Origin: Anodontia alba
Taxonomy: Eukaryota; Mollusca; Bivalvia; Lucinida; Lucinidae
Length of the DNA: 64,000 nucleotides
Assembly: GCA_964016985.1 (NCBI GenBank)
Contig: OZ024823.1
Location: 38,359,687 to 38,423,686 of the forward strand
Direction: 5' to 3'
Within the stretch, counting starts at the first letter, position 1. Each line of letters opens with the position of its first letter. This document shows positions 45,348 to 56,008 of this stretch, piece by piece. A program made the translations under genes and the position numbers. The notes beneath the pieces were generated by a model. That model was not told where the DNA came from and did not search any database. It saw nothing but the letters and a program-made list of their open reading frames with translations.

Positions 45348-46080
45348 GACTAGTAGTAATGAGTTTGGGCATTGACAGACCAATGTATTTGTTGGCAAGC
45401 TAAAATAATTATAATTAAAGTGGGTCCACCTGTCAGAATTGTTTTTATCTCCTATTGTGAAAAATAATTTTGTTCTTTCTCTCAGTCATTGTTTCTTGCA
45501 ATAAATGTATTTACTTATTTTGTGTGTTATAATAATTCATTTCACTTGTATGTTCAATAAAAAAAAACACACAAACAAACAAAATAATGTTGTCTATATG
45601 TCACAATTGTTTAACTGTATTTTTTTCCACTTCTTTCAATCTTTGTTTCTTCCAGTGACTCACTTTGTGCCAAGTTTTTTTTTAGTTTGTTTGTTGTTGT
45701 TGTTTTTGTTGGTTTTTTTTTACAGTGACAGCTGCAAAACTGAAAAAAAAAATGTTTTTAAACTATTGAGTTGGAATACTAATTAGGCTTTGCTTGTAGA
45801 TTTCTTTCTTTTTAACAAATGGAAGGCAGAGCTTTTCGGCTGTGCAATTTCATTGGTCAGATGTTTTTGGGTAATGTGATATGCAAGATGAATGACAGGT
45901 ATTATAAGATGATTGACAGGTCTTATCAGGTGATAGACAAGTCATATCAGATATAGTTACAAATTTGAATTTGAGTTCTTTACATAATAAAATTTATCCA
46001 CTATAAATCTTAAGAAGTGACTTAATGTCAGAATGGATTGCAAAAATATCCTTATCAATAAAAAAATGGGTTCTTAAATG
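45241..46080. other. Interior of the large element, no gene
   Basis: AT-rich with T runs at 45318-45342 and 45676-45725. Nothing recognisable. Confidence 0.45.
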
Positions 46081-46270
46081 CTCAGCACTCTGGGTAAAAT
46101 TAGACTACAGTTTTAAATATTTCTCTCATTTTACCAGGAAATAGGATTTTGACATTTCATGCAAATTGCCTCCAGTGGAGACAGTTTGCATGAAATATAA
46201 AATCCTGTTTTCAGTGAAAAGAAAGAAAACGTATCACAAATTTCCCATCTGCTGAATTTGCCCACAGACT
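46081..46270. repeat. Foldback MITE, AGCAGAC family (copy 4)
   Basis: Opens GCACTCTGGGTAAAATTAGA. The stem TTTCATGCAAATTGCCTCCA is opposed by TGGAGACAGTTTGCATGAAA, and it closes CATCTGCTGAATTTGCCCA. Lies inside the 6.85-kb element. Confidence 0.65.
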
Positions 46271-46817
46271 GGTACAGGTTAAGAAATAATAATTAAGTTT
46301 TAAAACAAAGGACAGATGATAGAAAGAATAAATGACTTGTAGCCACTTTCCACGTTATTTTATGGACTAGGATGAAACCTCCTTCTGATGTGCACGGAAA
46401 TAGTAAATAGTAAAATAACATTAGCAGGTACTGAATCAGCTGTACATATGTGGTCTTCAAAACACACTTCTGTCAAGATTATCAAATGATTTGGCAAAAT
46501 TCAGATTTGATGGATGTTGTTGGGTAGTTCCCAATTCATCAGTTCCAATTTTACCTATAAACGCTTCAAAAGGTGCCATCCCCATTTCCTTTTACATTTT
46601 ATTCAATGTGAAGTCCATTTTGAATATAATGATGTTAAAGTAATTTAATAATTTCACATACAGCTCTGAATATTTTATGGAGTGTACAAGTTCTGTAATA
46701 TTCTTTTATATAATGAAGTCTTCTTTTTCATAAATATAGGGATATGAACAATGTATAGGTGTGAAAAAGTAAATTACCATTATTTCATCAAACCTTAGTT
46801 GTTTTTTTTTTTTAGTT

Positions 46818-46852
<35 letters not shown>

Positions 46853-47695
46853 ACAGAAGGAACACATTATTGTCAGCAGATTTGGTACAAGTTGGTATCA
46901 ATTATCTATAAGTGAATCATTAACAAAGTAGTTTTACACCACTGACAATCCGTGATCTTTCACTGAACAGTTACCATATTTTACTGTGTTTCATTTCCCA
47001 GTTTAAAACATGCATTTATCTTATATTCCCTGCACTGAACCTCAGTATTAAATCTTGAAATTAAATATTAATACCCTATTCTAATTTGACATCCTTTTTG
47101 AATATATCAGTCTAATATGCACAGGTAATTTTCTGATTTTTCTAAGCTGAGTTTCAAATTTCTGCAATTTTAGACAATTGTTGTTCACAATTTTTTTTTT
47201 TTATGAATACATCACTGTCAAATTTCTTTTAAAAGCATGTTTGAGGGGATCAATATAGTTTTTGAAGTATTTGGTCTGGCTATGTCCTATTATAACAGCC
47301 ATTGTTCATTTTTGTCAATCATGCATTCATTAAATCATTTTAGACCTTTCACTGAAGATTTTATAAGCCTCTGAATTTCATAATACATTTGTTTTTATTA
47401 CTCAATTTATATTTGTAATCCAGACTGTGACATCAGTCTTTTGTATGGTTTCTTTCATTAAAACTTCAAAGATGGTTCATTAATTACCATTAATTAGATG
47501 ATACTCGTATTTATTCCTGAATGGCCGCTGGTACAACAAAACCTAGTTCTGTTTGATACTGAAACCCTTACAGGTATTTTATTAATTGTTATGTAAACAA
47601 ACCCAATTAAGTTGTTTATCCACTGGAACCATCAGTATCACCTGGGGTAAACAAGCAATCACATATTGTTAATGGATTTGTATTATATAAGCTTG

Positions 47696-47732
<37 letters not shown>

Positions 47733-48040
47733 TTAATCTTTTTGGGATGTATAAGTCAAATTTGTTTCTTATATCTATTGTTGTTTTATATATCTTCTTT
47801 TTATGGGAAGAGAAAGGAAGATTACAATATCAGTTAGCTCTTATAGCATAGTTATAGAAATGATAAAAAAGACACTTTATCAGAAAATAATAATTTTGAA
47901 AAATAACTTTAAAATTCCATTCATTCCTTCATTCCTTTGCATCTCTATTTTTTTTCCGTTTGCGAAAAGGTTTTGCCTTATTAACTTATCAATTTCTCAG
48001 TTTTCAAAAAAAAAAAAAAAAAAAAAAAAACAACTTTGCA
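46271..48040. other. Interior of the large element, no gene
   Basis: AT-rich, with long T or A runs near 46800-46850, 47698-47729 and 48006-48030. Open frames here come from low-complexity sequence. Confidence 0.45.
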
Positions 48041-48283
48041 GTCATGTTTGCATTCTTTTGAATGTTTTGAAAACTAATACTTTCTAAAGTTGAAAAAAAT
48101 GATGAAAACGACGCATCTTCCTGCATGCTTAAATTAATCAAGTCTGCCTACAAAACATTTTTCCAACAGGTAAAAAATCCAAGGAATACACCCCCATATT
48201 TCCAACTTGGAATTAGTTGGATTTTCCAATTTCCAATAACCCCAACTGATTTTTTCCAATGATTACTCTTGCCCTAGAAATAG

Positions 48284-48541
48284 TAACAAACTCTGCGCAC
48301 CTAGTCATTTGGTCACGTGTTTCCCACGTCTGAAAAGTCAATGTGTTGGAGGGCCGAATGATTGTTCAAAGGTTATGAATAGAGACCGTTATTTTTCGGC
48401 TATTTGAAGTATGGTGCGTTCAGTCACCGTGAAATTAAGCTAGATCACTATTGTTGTTTAACCAATTCATCTTTACAATTAGATAATCCATTCTAATTAA
48501 TTATGCAATAAATATTGCAAACAGTTAGTTAAACGATCAAA

Positions 48542-48596
<55 letters not shown>

Positions 48597-48906
48597 GGCG
48601 ATGTTATTTGCTGGTTTTCTTATCCTGAATTCACTTTCTCCGTTTTCTGACGGATGCAGAATTTTCCTAGTTATTCCCCTTGAATAGTAATACAGAGGCT
48701 CAACTATTATGAGATTTAATTCCAAGTCTAAGACTTGAACATCAGAGAGAAAAAATAATAATAACCATTTGATAAATTAAATAAAAAAAGGTAGAAATGT
48801 AATATTTAATGTGATTATCTGTTTAGATTAGAGCACTTGGTAGGAAGAGGAGCTACAACTCGATAAAAATTGAAATTTAATTGATACAATAATATATTGT
48901 GTGACT
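48284..48906. other. Spacer with (GA)n at 48545-48594
   Basis: Resumes the foldback broken at 41422, then unique DNA and a 50-bp GA run. No gene. Confidence 0.5.
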
Positions 48907-49140
48907 AAATGGTCACTCTATGTGAACCAGTTGCTTGTAGCTTAAAATATCTGAACAGTCAGTCATCCAAATATTGACACACTCTAACTATTCTACGCCA
49001 AACTATTCAGGCGAAATGTCGACATTTTACAAAGGAAAAAAAAAAAGTGTCTGCTACTATTGTGATACACAGAATTTTCTCTCATTGAAAAGAGGTAATC
49101 CCAAAGTTCAGTCCTGGGCAAATCAAAGAAACACCCTGCC
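48907..49140 (+). repeat. 234-bp direct repeat, left copy
   Basis: Nearly identical to 55705-55940. It contains TGGTCACTCTATGTGAACCA, GCTTAAAATATCTGAACAGT and CTATTCTACGCCAAACTATT, and supplies the first 55 codons of the LINE ORF that follows. The CTCTATGTGA...AGCTTAAAA piece resembles the 3' domain of the SINE at 61417-61697. Confidence 0.85.
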
Positions 49141-52100
49141 AAATATACCATCATATGCAAAACCAATTTACAAAAATAGAACAGAAAAGAAATGCGGTGG
49201 TGTGGCAATATACGTCAAAAACAATAGTGTCTTTGAAGAGATTTATTTAAGTACAGTAAATGTTAAACTAGAAGTATGTGCAATTAAATTACACTTAGAA
49301 AAGAAAACAATAACCCTCTACAATATCTATGATAGTCATTTTGGAAGAGCAGACAATATAGAAGAATATAATTTACTATTTAGTAAAATAAAAACGGAAG
49401 ACAGTATAATTGTAGGGGATTTTAACGCACATAATCCACTCTGGGACAGCAAACTGAATGATGCAAAGGGTCGTGCGCTATTAGAAGTATTTAACAAACA
49501 TGATCTCGTCATCCTTAATAATGGCCAACCGACTCTCAGTATTCACGATACCACACCAGACATTACACTTGCGTCGCCGACAATTAGTGCAAAATCGGAA
49601 TGGCAGGTGTTACAACAAACCTGTGGTAGCGATCATCTACCTATTATCATTAAACTTAGTGTCAGATATAACACAACAGGGTCTTCAGGAATTCCAAGAT
49701 GGAAATTAGGAAAGGCCGATTGGGATAAATTCAAAACATTGTGTTCAACAAAGTTAAAATTAAATAAAGATGCTGAATCCATCAATGAGATCGCCTCAGA
49801 CTTTACTAAAATCCTTCAAAACATTTGTGAAGAGACGATCCCGAAAACCAAACCTAAATGTTCAAAAATCAAACCTCCATGGTGGAATCAAGACTGTGCT
49901 ATAGCAATCAAAAAACGTGAAAAAGCACGTAAAAAATATTTACGCACAAGAACCCAGCAGGATAAACAACATTATAATATGTTAAAAACTGAATCAAAAA
50001 CTACATTAAAAAAAGCACAAAAGGACTGTTGGGAAGAATTTATTTCAAAATTAAACCATAAAACATCTAGTAAAGAGGTATGGGACATGATAAGGAAGTT
50101 TAGAGGAAAGCGCTCAGAGCCCATTACCTGTCTAAAAACAAACGATCAAATTATCACAAATGATCGTGATAAAGCACAACTTTTAGCACAGCACTATGCC
50201 GATACATCAAAAAGTGAATATTATGATCCTAAATTTCACAATATTAAGAAAATTCAGGATAACATTTATAAAGAGGCAAAACCCCACATGGAGGAAGATA
50301 ACGAACATAATCTCAACCGGCTTTTCACTCAATTTGAGCTGAACAGGGCCCTGCAAGGCAAAAAGAATACAGTCCCCGGAGCCGACACTATTTCATACGA
50401 AATGCTCAAGCAGCTACCACCAAGCTCTAAGGCAGAGTTGCTGAACCTTATAAACCTGTCTTGGGTGGTAGGGGAACTCCCGTCCGACTGGAAAGTAGCC
50501 ACCATAATTCCTATTAAAAAAACACATAAGGATAAAATTAACCTATCCTCTTATAGACCAATCTCATTGACATCTGCTTTCTGTAAAATCATGGAAACCA
50601 TGATAGCATTTAGACTAAATTCTTATATTGAGAGGAATAATCTCATATCAAACAACCAATCTGGCTTCAGAAAACATAGATCAACCATCGACCAGTTGGT
50701 GAGACTATCCTCTGAAATCAATATGGCCTTCATGGAAAACAAGGCCGTAGGAGCTATATTTCTAGACCTAGAAAAAGCTTTTGACCTTATGTGGAGCACT
50801 GGCACCCTAGTTAAACTTAATGAGATAGGCATAAATGGTCATATGCTAAATTGGATTCAACACTTTTTAAAGGGTCGCAAAATCCAAGTAAGACTGGGAG
50901 AAAACATTTCTGATATATTTGATCTAGAAAACGGCTCCCCCCAGGGAGGTGTACTCAGCCCGACACTGTTTAATGTCATCATGAATACACTATCCGAAGC
51001 CTTAAATGACATAGAAGGTATATCCCTATCCCAGTTTGCAGATGATGGTGCAATTTGGACGAAACATTCCTCCGCTGAATTGGCAGTCAAAAAATTACAA
51101 AAAGCCCTTGACGTGATAGAGGCCTGGGGCACGTATTGGGGATTTAAGATATCTCCAGACAAGACCAAGGCAATAATCTTCAGCAAAAAGATTAAGGACG
51201 CTAAAACTGATAGCTTCCGATTAACACTAAATGGTAAAACTCTCGATTTTGTAGACAAAGTCACATTTTTAGGCCTAACTATGGATAGAAAACTCACATG
51301 GAAGCATCACATTGATCAGCTTATTGTAAAATGTAACAAAGATTTAAATCTTATGAGAATGATATCGGGGACAACATTTGGAGCCGATAAAAAATGCCTG
51401 GTCAATCTCTATAAGGCCTTAATATTAAGTAAATTAGATTATGGGGCACAGGCTTTTAACTCCGCCCACAAGAGCCAATTAGGACGACTCAATATTATAC
51501 AAAAAGAAGCTCTAAGAATCGCAACTAGAGCTCGTAGAACAACGCCAATCCCAGCACTAGAGGTGGAATGTGGAGTCCTACCCCTTTCGCTTAGACGGGA
51601 GGAGCTAATATTGAAATATTGGGCTAGATCTTCTCCACTTGGAGATAACCTCCCTGTTAACCAGCTAATAACGGACTTTGGCTGCTTAACTACAAAAAGA
51701 GCTAAGAATTTCAACCCTTACTCCGTCGAAATTCGACAGTTACTGAAGGAGCATAATATCAACCACAACATTGCTCCACCCTATTACCTTGAAAAGTGGG
51801 ATCTACAAATAACCCCACCCTCACTAGATCTACATGACGCTATAGGTCCCAAAAAGGATGGGGACGCAATCATTATGAGGGCAACTAGTACAGCCCACAT
51901 AGAAGAAAATTATCCAAATTGCCCCAAAATTTTTACTGACGGCAGCAAGGACCCCAAAAATCGAACAGTAGGGGCCGCTTTTGTAGTTCCAGAATTAAAC
52001 TATGAAAAACAAATCAAATTAAATCCTACATTATCTGTGTTTACCTCCGAATTAGTTGCAATTCAGCAAGCAGTACAATGGATTATCGATTCAAAAACCC

Positions 52101-52786
52101 CGAAATCAGTAATTCTAACTGATTCCCTCAGCGCAGTACAGGCAATAAAATCAGGAACTTCAAAATCCCGTCCTGATATTACTATGAAAATTCTCTCCTT
52201 GCTAGATACAGCAAAAATAAACAGACTCGATGTGCAAATAGACTGGGTACCATCGCACGTAGGAATCCCAGGAAATGAGGCAGCTGACGAGGCCGCCAAA
52301 AAGGCCATGACTATAGGTACCCTAGACCCCACACTCCCCGCAAAGACAGAAATATATACTGTCATTAAAAATGCCATTATTCGTAAATGGCAAGCCCAAT
52401 GGAATATAACTTACAAAGGGAGGGAATACAGGCATGGACAAGAAAACGTCAAAACTACATGTACAGTTTATAGCCCCAATAGATGTCTGGATGTAGCTTA
52501 TACCAGACTAAGACTACACCACTGTGAACTGGGTTTCCACAAAGCCTTCGACTTGGAATTATGTAAACTATGCACAGAAGGTGATGGTGAAACTATCGAA
52601 CATATATTCATGTACTGTGAAGCACAGGAGGAACACAGAAGAAACCTTGAGGCCAAAATGTTTAAACTGGGATATGTTACCTTCGACACAACAACTTTAC
52701 TTTTTCCACCACCCCAAAATGCAGTAAGAATTCGAGAAGCTGTTTTCGAATTCTTAAAGGATACCGGATACATAAAAAGAATTTAA
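48974..52786 (+). CDS. LINE ORF: endonuclease (N-truncated), RT, RNase H (LINE C)
   Basis: 1270 open codons with no stop. Endonuclease remains: KCGGVAIYVKN, SIIVGDFNAHNPLWDS (Asp149), TTPDITLAS, CGSDHLPI (Asp220, His221). The usual nuclease start with its catalytic Glu is missing, replaced by the 234-bp repeat. RT: VPGADTISYEML, LSSYRPISLTSAFCKIMETM, IFLDLEKAFDLMW (Asp598), NGSPQGGVLSPTLFN, SQFADDGAIW (Asp690, Asp691). RNase HI: FTDGSKDPKN (Asp989), TSELVAIQQAV (Glu1026), ILTDSLSAV (Asp1050), VPSHVGIPGNEAADEAA (His1095, Asp1105), a full catalytic set. C-terminal knuckle CKLCTEGDGETIEHIFMYC. EN-RT-RNase H order suggests the I/Nimb-like group. The ATG used may not be the ancestral one. Confidence 0.85.
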   Translation: MTHSNYSTPNYSGEMSTFYKGKKKSVCYYCDTQNFLSLKRGNPKVQSWANQRNTLPNIPSYAKPIYKNRTEKKCGGVAIYVKNNSVFEEIYLSTVNVKLEVCAIKLHLEKKTITLYNIYDSHFGRADNIEEYNLLFSKIKTEDSIIVGDFNAHNPLWDSKLNDAKGRALLEVFNKHDLVILNNGQPTLSIHDTTPDITLASPTISAKSEWQVLQQTCGSDHLPIIIKLSVRYNTTGSSGIPRWKLGKADWDKFKTLCSTKLKLNKDAESINEIASDFTKILQNICEETIPKTKPKCSKIKPPWWNQDCAIAIKKREKARKKYLRTRTQQDKQHYNMLKTESKTTLKKAQKDCWEEFISKLNHKTSSKEVWDMIRKFRGKRSEPITCLKTNDQIITNDRDKAQLLAQHYADTSKSEYYDPKFHNIKKIQDNIYKEAKPHMEEDNEHNLNRLFTQFELNRALQGKKNTVPGADTISYEMLKQLPPSSKAELLNLINLSWVVGELPSDWKVATIIPIKKTHKDKINLSSYRPISLTSAFCKIMETMIAFRLNSYIERNNLISNNQSGFRKHRSTIDQLVRLSSEINMAFMENKAVGAIFLDLEKAFDLMWSTGTLVKLNEIGINGHMLNWIQHFLKGRKIQVRLGENISDIFDLENGSPQGGVLSPTLFNVIMNTLSEALNDIEGISLSQFADDGAIWTKHSSAELAVKKLQKALDVIEAWGTYWGFKISPDKTKAIIFSKKIKDAKTDSFRLTLNGKTLDFVDKVTFLGLTMDRKLTWKHHIDQLIVKCNKDLNLMRMISGTTFGADKKCLVNLYKALILSKLDYGAQAFNSAHKSQLGRLNIIQKEALRIATRARRTTPIPALEVECGVLPLSLRREELILKYWARSSPLGDNLPVNQLITDFGCLTTKRAKNFNPYSVEIRQLLKEHNINHNIAPPYYLEKWDLQITPPSLDLHDAIGPKKDGDAIIMRATSTAHIEENYPNCPKIFTDGSKDPKNRTVGAAFVVPELNYEKQIKLNPTLSVFTSELVAIQQAVQWIIDSKTPKSVILTDSLSAVQAIKSGTSKSRPDITMKILSLLDTAKINRLDVQIDWVPSHVGIPGNEAADEAAKKAMTIGTLDPTLPAKTEIYTVIKNAIIRKWQAQWNITYKGREYRHGQENVKTTCTVYSPNRCLDVAYTRLRLHHCELGFHKAFDLELCKLCTEGDGETIEHIFMYCEAQEEHRRNLEAKMFKLGYVTFDTTTLLFPPPQNAVRIREAVFEFLKDTGYIKRI

Positions 52787-53029
52787 AACGATATAAAAAT
52801 AAGACTTCCACCTATTAAAAATACTGCTCCCAACTGGTCGGACGTTGAGCTTTTGGACTGCGCGAATGCGCATGTAATTAAGTTAACAATAAAGACAAAA
52901 AAGTACAACGTCTTACCGGGCCGCTGGGCACTGGATAACCGAGCTGTAAGCTGAAAAGATGCCCACGCCCTGGTATCTTAATATCGCTGGTTCGGGAACC
53001 GAGGTGACCAGTCGCCTGCGTTGGCGAGC
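52787..53029 (+). other. LINE C 3' flank
   Basis: Follows the stop codon; AATAAA at about 52889 could serve as a polyadenylation signal. The 3' end of the element was not located. Confidence 0.4.
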
Positions 53030-53265
53030 AATTCAATAAAATATCAAGTTTTTGCTGTATACCAAGAATGAAACTGTGGAGGTCGTCGTAGAGGGAAGAG
53101 TAATGCATGTCATGGTCCAGTAGGGAACGTACGGAGTCATGCAATTCCCAAAGCTAGACTGAAACAGAATTTTTTTTCTAAAAGCATGGTGGAGATCGTC
53201 GTGGAGGGAGTAGTACTGCATGTCATGACTCTTTAGAGAAAGTACGAATTGCTTACTACTCCCAA
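53030..53265. repeat. Two-copy tandem repeat, about 111 bp
   Basis: GTGGAGGTCGTCGTAGAGGG at 53076 and GTGGAGATCGTCGTGGAGGG at 53187, each followed by a TGCATGTCATG string and an AAGTACGnA/AACGTACGGA stretch. Non-coding. Confidence 0.65.
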
Positions 53266-55149
53266 AACTTGATCAAAACCAAAACTCCCGGAAACACAGC
53301 TAACCTCTTATCTGGAACTTAGCTATATTATTCGGGTCAATAACTGAGCTGTAAATTCAGGTGGAAGTTAAATCAACACACGCTTAAATGATGCTAGACT
53401 GAAACTTTGGAATCGCCCGAGCGTAACTTTATCAACAATACAAAGTTACGATATACTACTACTACTGTTTCATTCATTGTAACTGTTTATTCATGATTTA
53501 CATAATAAATAATAAATAATTATACCTGTATCACATTCTGTTTATAGCTGACCTACACAATATATATATACTGTGCAGGTCAACTAAATATATATTTATA
53601 AATATTATAGTAACTAATAGTTGTAGACCTCTGGGCCCTATAATGGCTCAAAGGTCTACAAAGCATAAAAGCACATTAAAACGGTTGGCCTGTGAACTGC
53701 AAACACAGAACACAGACCAACATAAAGAGAAATAGGGAAAATTTGAATATTGACCTGTGAGCCGTGTATACGACACACAGGCCAATACAGTCTGATCAGG
53801 GTAATAGTATGAGAGGGGCTCCACTTCCTAAAAAAAGCTTGTATTTCGTTTCGGCAAGCTAAAATTAGAAAGAGGAGACAAAAAGGTATGAAAGAAGTAA
53901 GAAAGGTTTACATGTAAATTAATAATACTTTTCTTTTGCAGAGATGGCGGTATTAATATATACACATTTCGATCTTTTGCAGATTATGACCTTTTACAGC
54001 TCTCTATACGCATACAGTTAACACTGGAGCTTGAAACATAAAAAAGATTGAAATCGTAGGTCTGAGGGCCAATCAGAAAGAGCCTTTCTGAAGCAGTTTG
54101 GGTAGGATGTCTTCCCTCACGTACAATCTAAGACATCCAAGATTCAATCCACTTTTAACGACAAGCTTCAGTGATATACCCAGGGTAGCGAGGGATTTTT
54201 TTTTTTAGAATATACATTTCCAAAACATTATTAAGTAAATAAACTACGTAGAAAGAATTTATTTTACCTAGTCTTTCATATAAAATTTAATCATACCAAA
54301 CTTTCAAGTAGTTAAACAAACTGGATAAACGATAGCAGAGCGGAAAGGCCAAAAAAAGGAACAGATGGATAATATGTGTTCAACTTTTCCTTTTTGACAC
54401 CATAAAACTAATAAATATATATTTTCTATTTAATTACAGGCTATTTATTCCTTCTATCTTGCAAAATTTCTAAAGTTCTAATCTTGTTAGCTAGGAAAAC
54501 GGATTGAACTCTTTTGGGAGGATTGAAATTGAACTTTTTAAACCAATCAGAGGCCACCTTTCAAAATTTCTGATCCAATCAGAGATAGGCTTCTGTTGGT
54601 GATTCGGCTTGGATGCTTTCACCCACGTACGATTAAATCAGAGATTTCAATCCTTTTTCACGAACTTAGCACAAAATATGATTACTACAAATAGATTGTA
54701 GTACAAATGAATTTTAATTTTAATTATATAATCCTGTATTAATCTCTCTCAGCGTTTTAAGTATTTTTCAGGTTGATGGTTTGGGAAGAGAGAGATAACA
54801 AGATAGAAGGAAGTATCTGTGTCTACTCTATGAAAAACACAACCACGCATGCCCCACACAGTGACCACAACTAACAAACAAGCAACCCAAGCACAACAAA
54901 ACCATCAACCTTATTGGGGGAGGCCGCAAATGCCTTTCTTGCGGACTCCTCTAAGACGATGGCTTGAGTCTTGGTTCCGCAAGAACATATGTAAAAAATT
55001 TATAAAACCAAGATCCTAAGCCTTCGTCACATGGACCATAATTAATCTTTCAGAGGCGGGGCAACTGGTGAATTACCTTCTCTTACATGATTCGACCTAG
55101 GAAGTCCCTTAAAGATGCCTCTCTCGAACGGTCCAAATAAAACCTTTGC
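53266..55149. repeat. No gene; contains a diverged direct repeat
   Basis: Near 54080-54135 and 54565-54640: CCAATCAGAAAGAGCC / CCAATCAGAGATAGGC, followed by TTGGGTAGGATGTCTTCCCT / CTTGGATGCTTTCACCCA and CACGTACrAT. The rest, including the CA-rich stretch 54840-54900, is unassigned. Confidence 0.45.
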
Positions 55150-55345
55150 AATTGTAACTTAGTAAGTTTTTTTTAGTTTTTTCAGTTTTTTCTTTTTCTT
55201 TAGCTTTCGACTACGCGTATTTCTTCCCTCTTTTTCGACTGCGCGAAACTTTAGACTACGCGTATAAATAAACTCACTCTGGGACCCTTCCTCCATATTT
55301 TGGCTTTCGACTACGCGTTTATTTAGACTACGCGATTGAGATAAG
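55150..55345. promoter_or_regulatory. Cluster of GACTACGCG motifs with a TATAAATA
   Basis: CGACTACGCGT or GACTACGCG occurs near 55208, 55254, 55309 and 55327, with a variant CGACTGCGCG near 55239. One copy runs directly into TATAAATA (GACTACGCGTATAAATA). A TATA box next to a reiterated CG-containing motif in AT-rich DNA could be a promoter, but no gene or RNA is recognised downstream. Confidence 0.3.
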
Positions 55346-55704
55346 ACTCTGAACACCTCCAAGATGCTCGCTTCACCAGCCTCCTCCTTCTCCAACCACC
55401 CGCGTGTGGGTCCGTGGCATGTTGACAAACAGAGAATAACACATGGACAAAACACCATGAAGTTAGTTTTAAACTCGAACACTTTAGACCAACGCTCCAA
55501 ATTCTGTAACTTACAGACTGGACGACTATTTGTATGCACGGTGTCTGTGTCTGGGCGAGGTGACCTAGTTATGAATTATAACTAGACACCGTTTCAAGCC
55601 AAACCAGTAGTCCAGTAAAACTAATCCAGATTTATCTGGCGCTGCCTCTATGTGACTCAGTTGCCTGGCAGCGTTAAAAATCTGTAAACTGTAACTGTAA
55701 CTGT
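55346..55704. other. Unassigned; SINE-like 3' end at 55640-55704
   Basis: Ends with GCGCTGCCTCTATGTGACTC, GCAGCGTTAAAAATCTG and a (CTGTAA)n tail, resembling the 3' domain of the SINE at 61417-61697. No tRNA head recognised. Confidence 0.45.
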
Positions 55705-55940
55705 AAATGGTCACTCTATGTGAACCAGTTGCTTGTAGCTTAAAATATCTGAACAGTCAGTCATCCAAATATTGACACACTCTAACTATTCTACGCCAAA
55801 CTATTCACGCGAAATGTCGACATTTTACAAAGGAAAAAAAAAATAAGTGTCTGCTACTATTGTGATACACAGAATTTTCTCTCATTGAAAAGAGGTAATC
55901 CCAAAGTTCAGTCCTGGGCAAATCAAAGAAACACCCTGCC
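55705..55940 (+). repeat. 234-bp direct repeat, right copy
   Basis: Matches 48907-49140 except for a small indel in the A run and a few substitutions. It is followed (55941-56008) by a second partial copy of its own last part (TGTCTGCTACTATTGTGATA ... CCCAAAGTTCAGTCCT). Confidence 0.85.
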
Positions 55941-56008
55941 TGTCTGCTACTATTGTGATACACAGAATTTTCTCTCATTGAAAAGAGATAATCCCAAAGT
56001 TCAGTCCT

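Larger units (their letters stand above)
41423..48274. mobile_element. 6.85-kb MULE-type element with about 230-bp inverted ends
   Basis: The left end (41423 to about 41660) and the right end (about 48045 to 48274) are inverted, about 85-90 percent alike by eye. Both contain AAAATCCAACTAATTCCAAG, GGGGGTGTATTCCTTGGATT, TTTTTTACCTGTTGGAAAAA and GATTAATTTAAGCATG-like strings. The 9-bp duplication TAGAAATAG lies outside (41414-41422, 48275-48283), and the ends are GGG...CCC. Long inverted ends with a 9-bp duplication are typical of Mutator-like elements. No transposase frame is recognisable inside; it holds other repeats and many homopolymer runs. Confidence 0.75.

Noticed and set aside
48907..55940. 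LTR retrotransposon with 234-bp LTRs
   Set aside because: The enclosed ORF is a non-LTR type (APE endonuclease, RT, RNase H); there is no gag, protease or integrase, no TG...CA ends, and the left repeat reads into the ORF.
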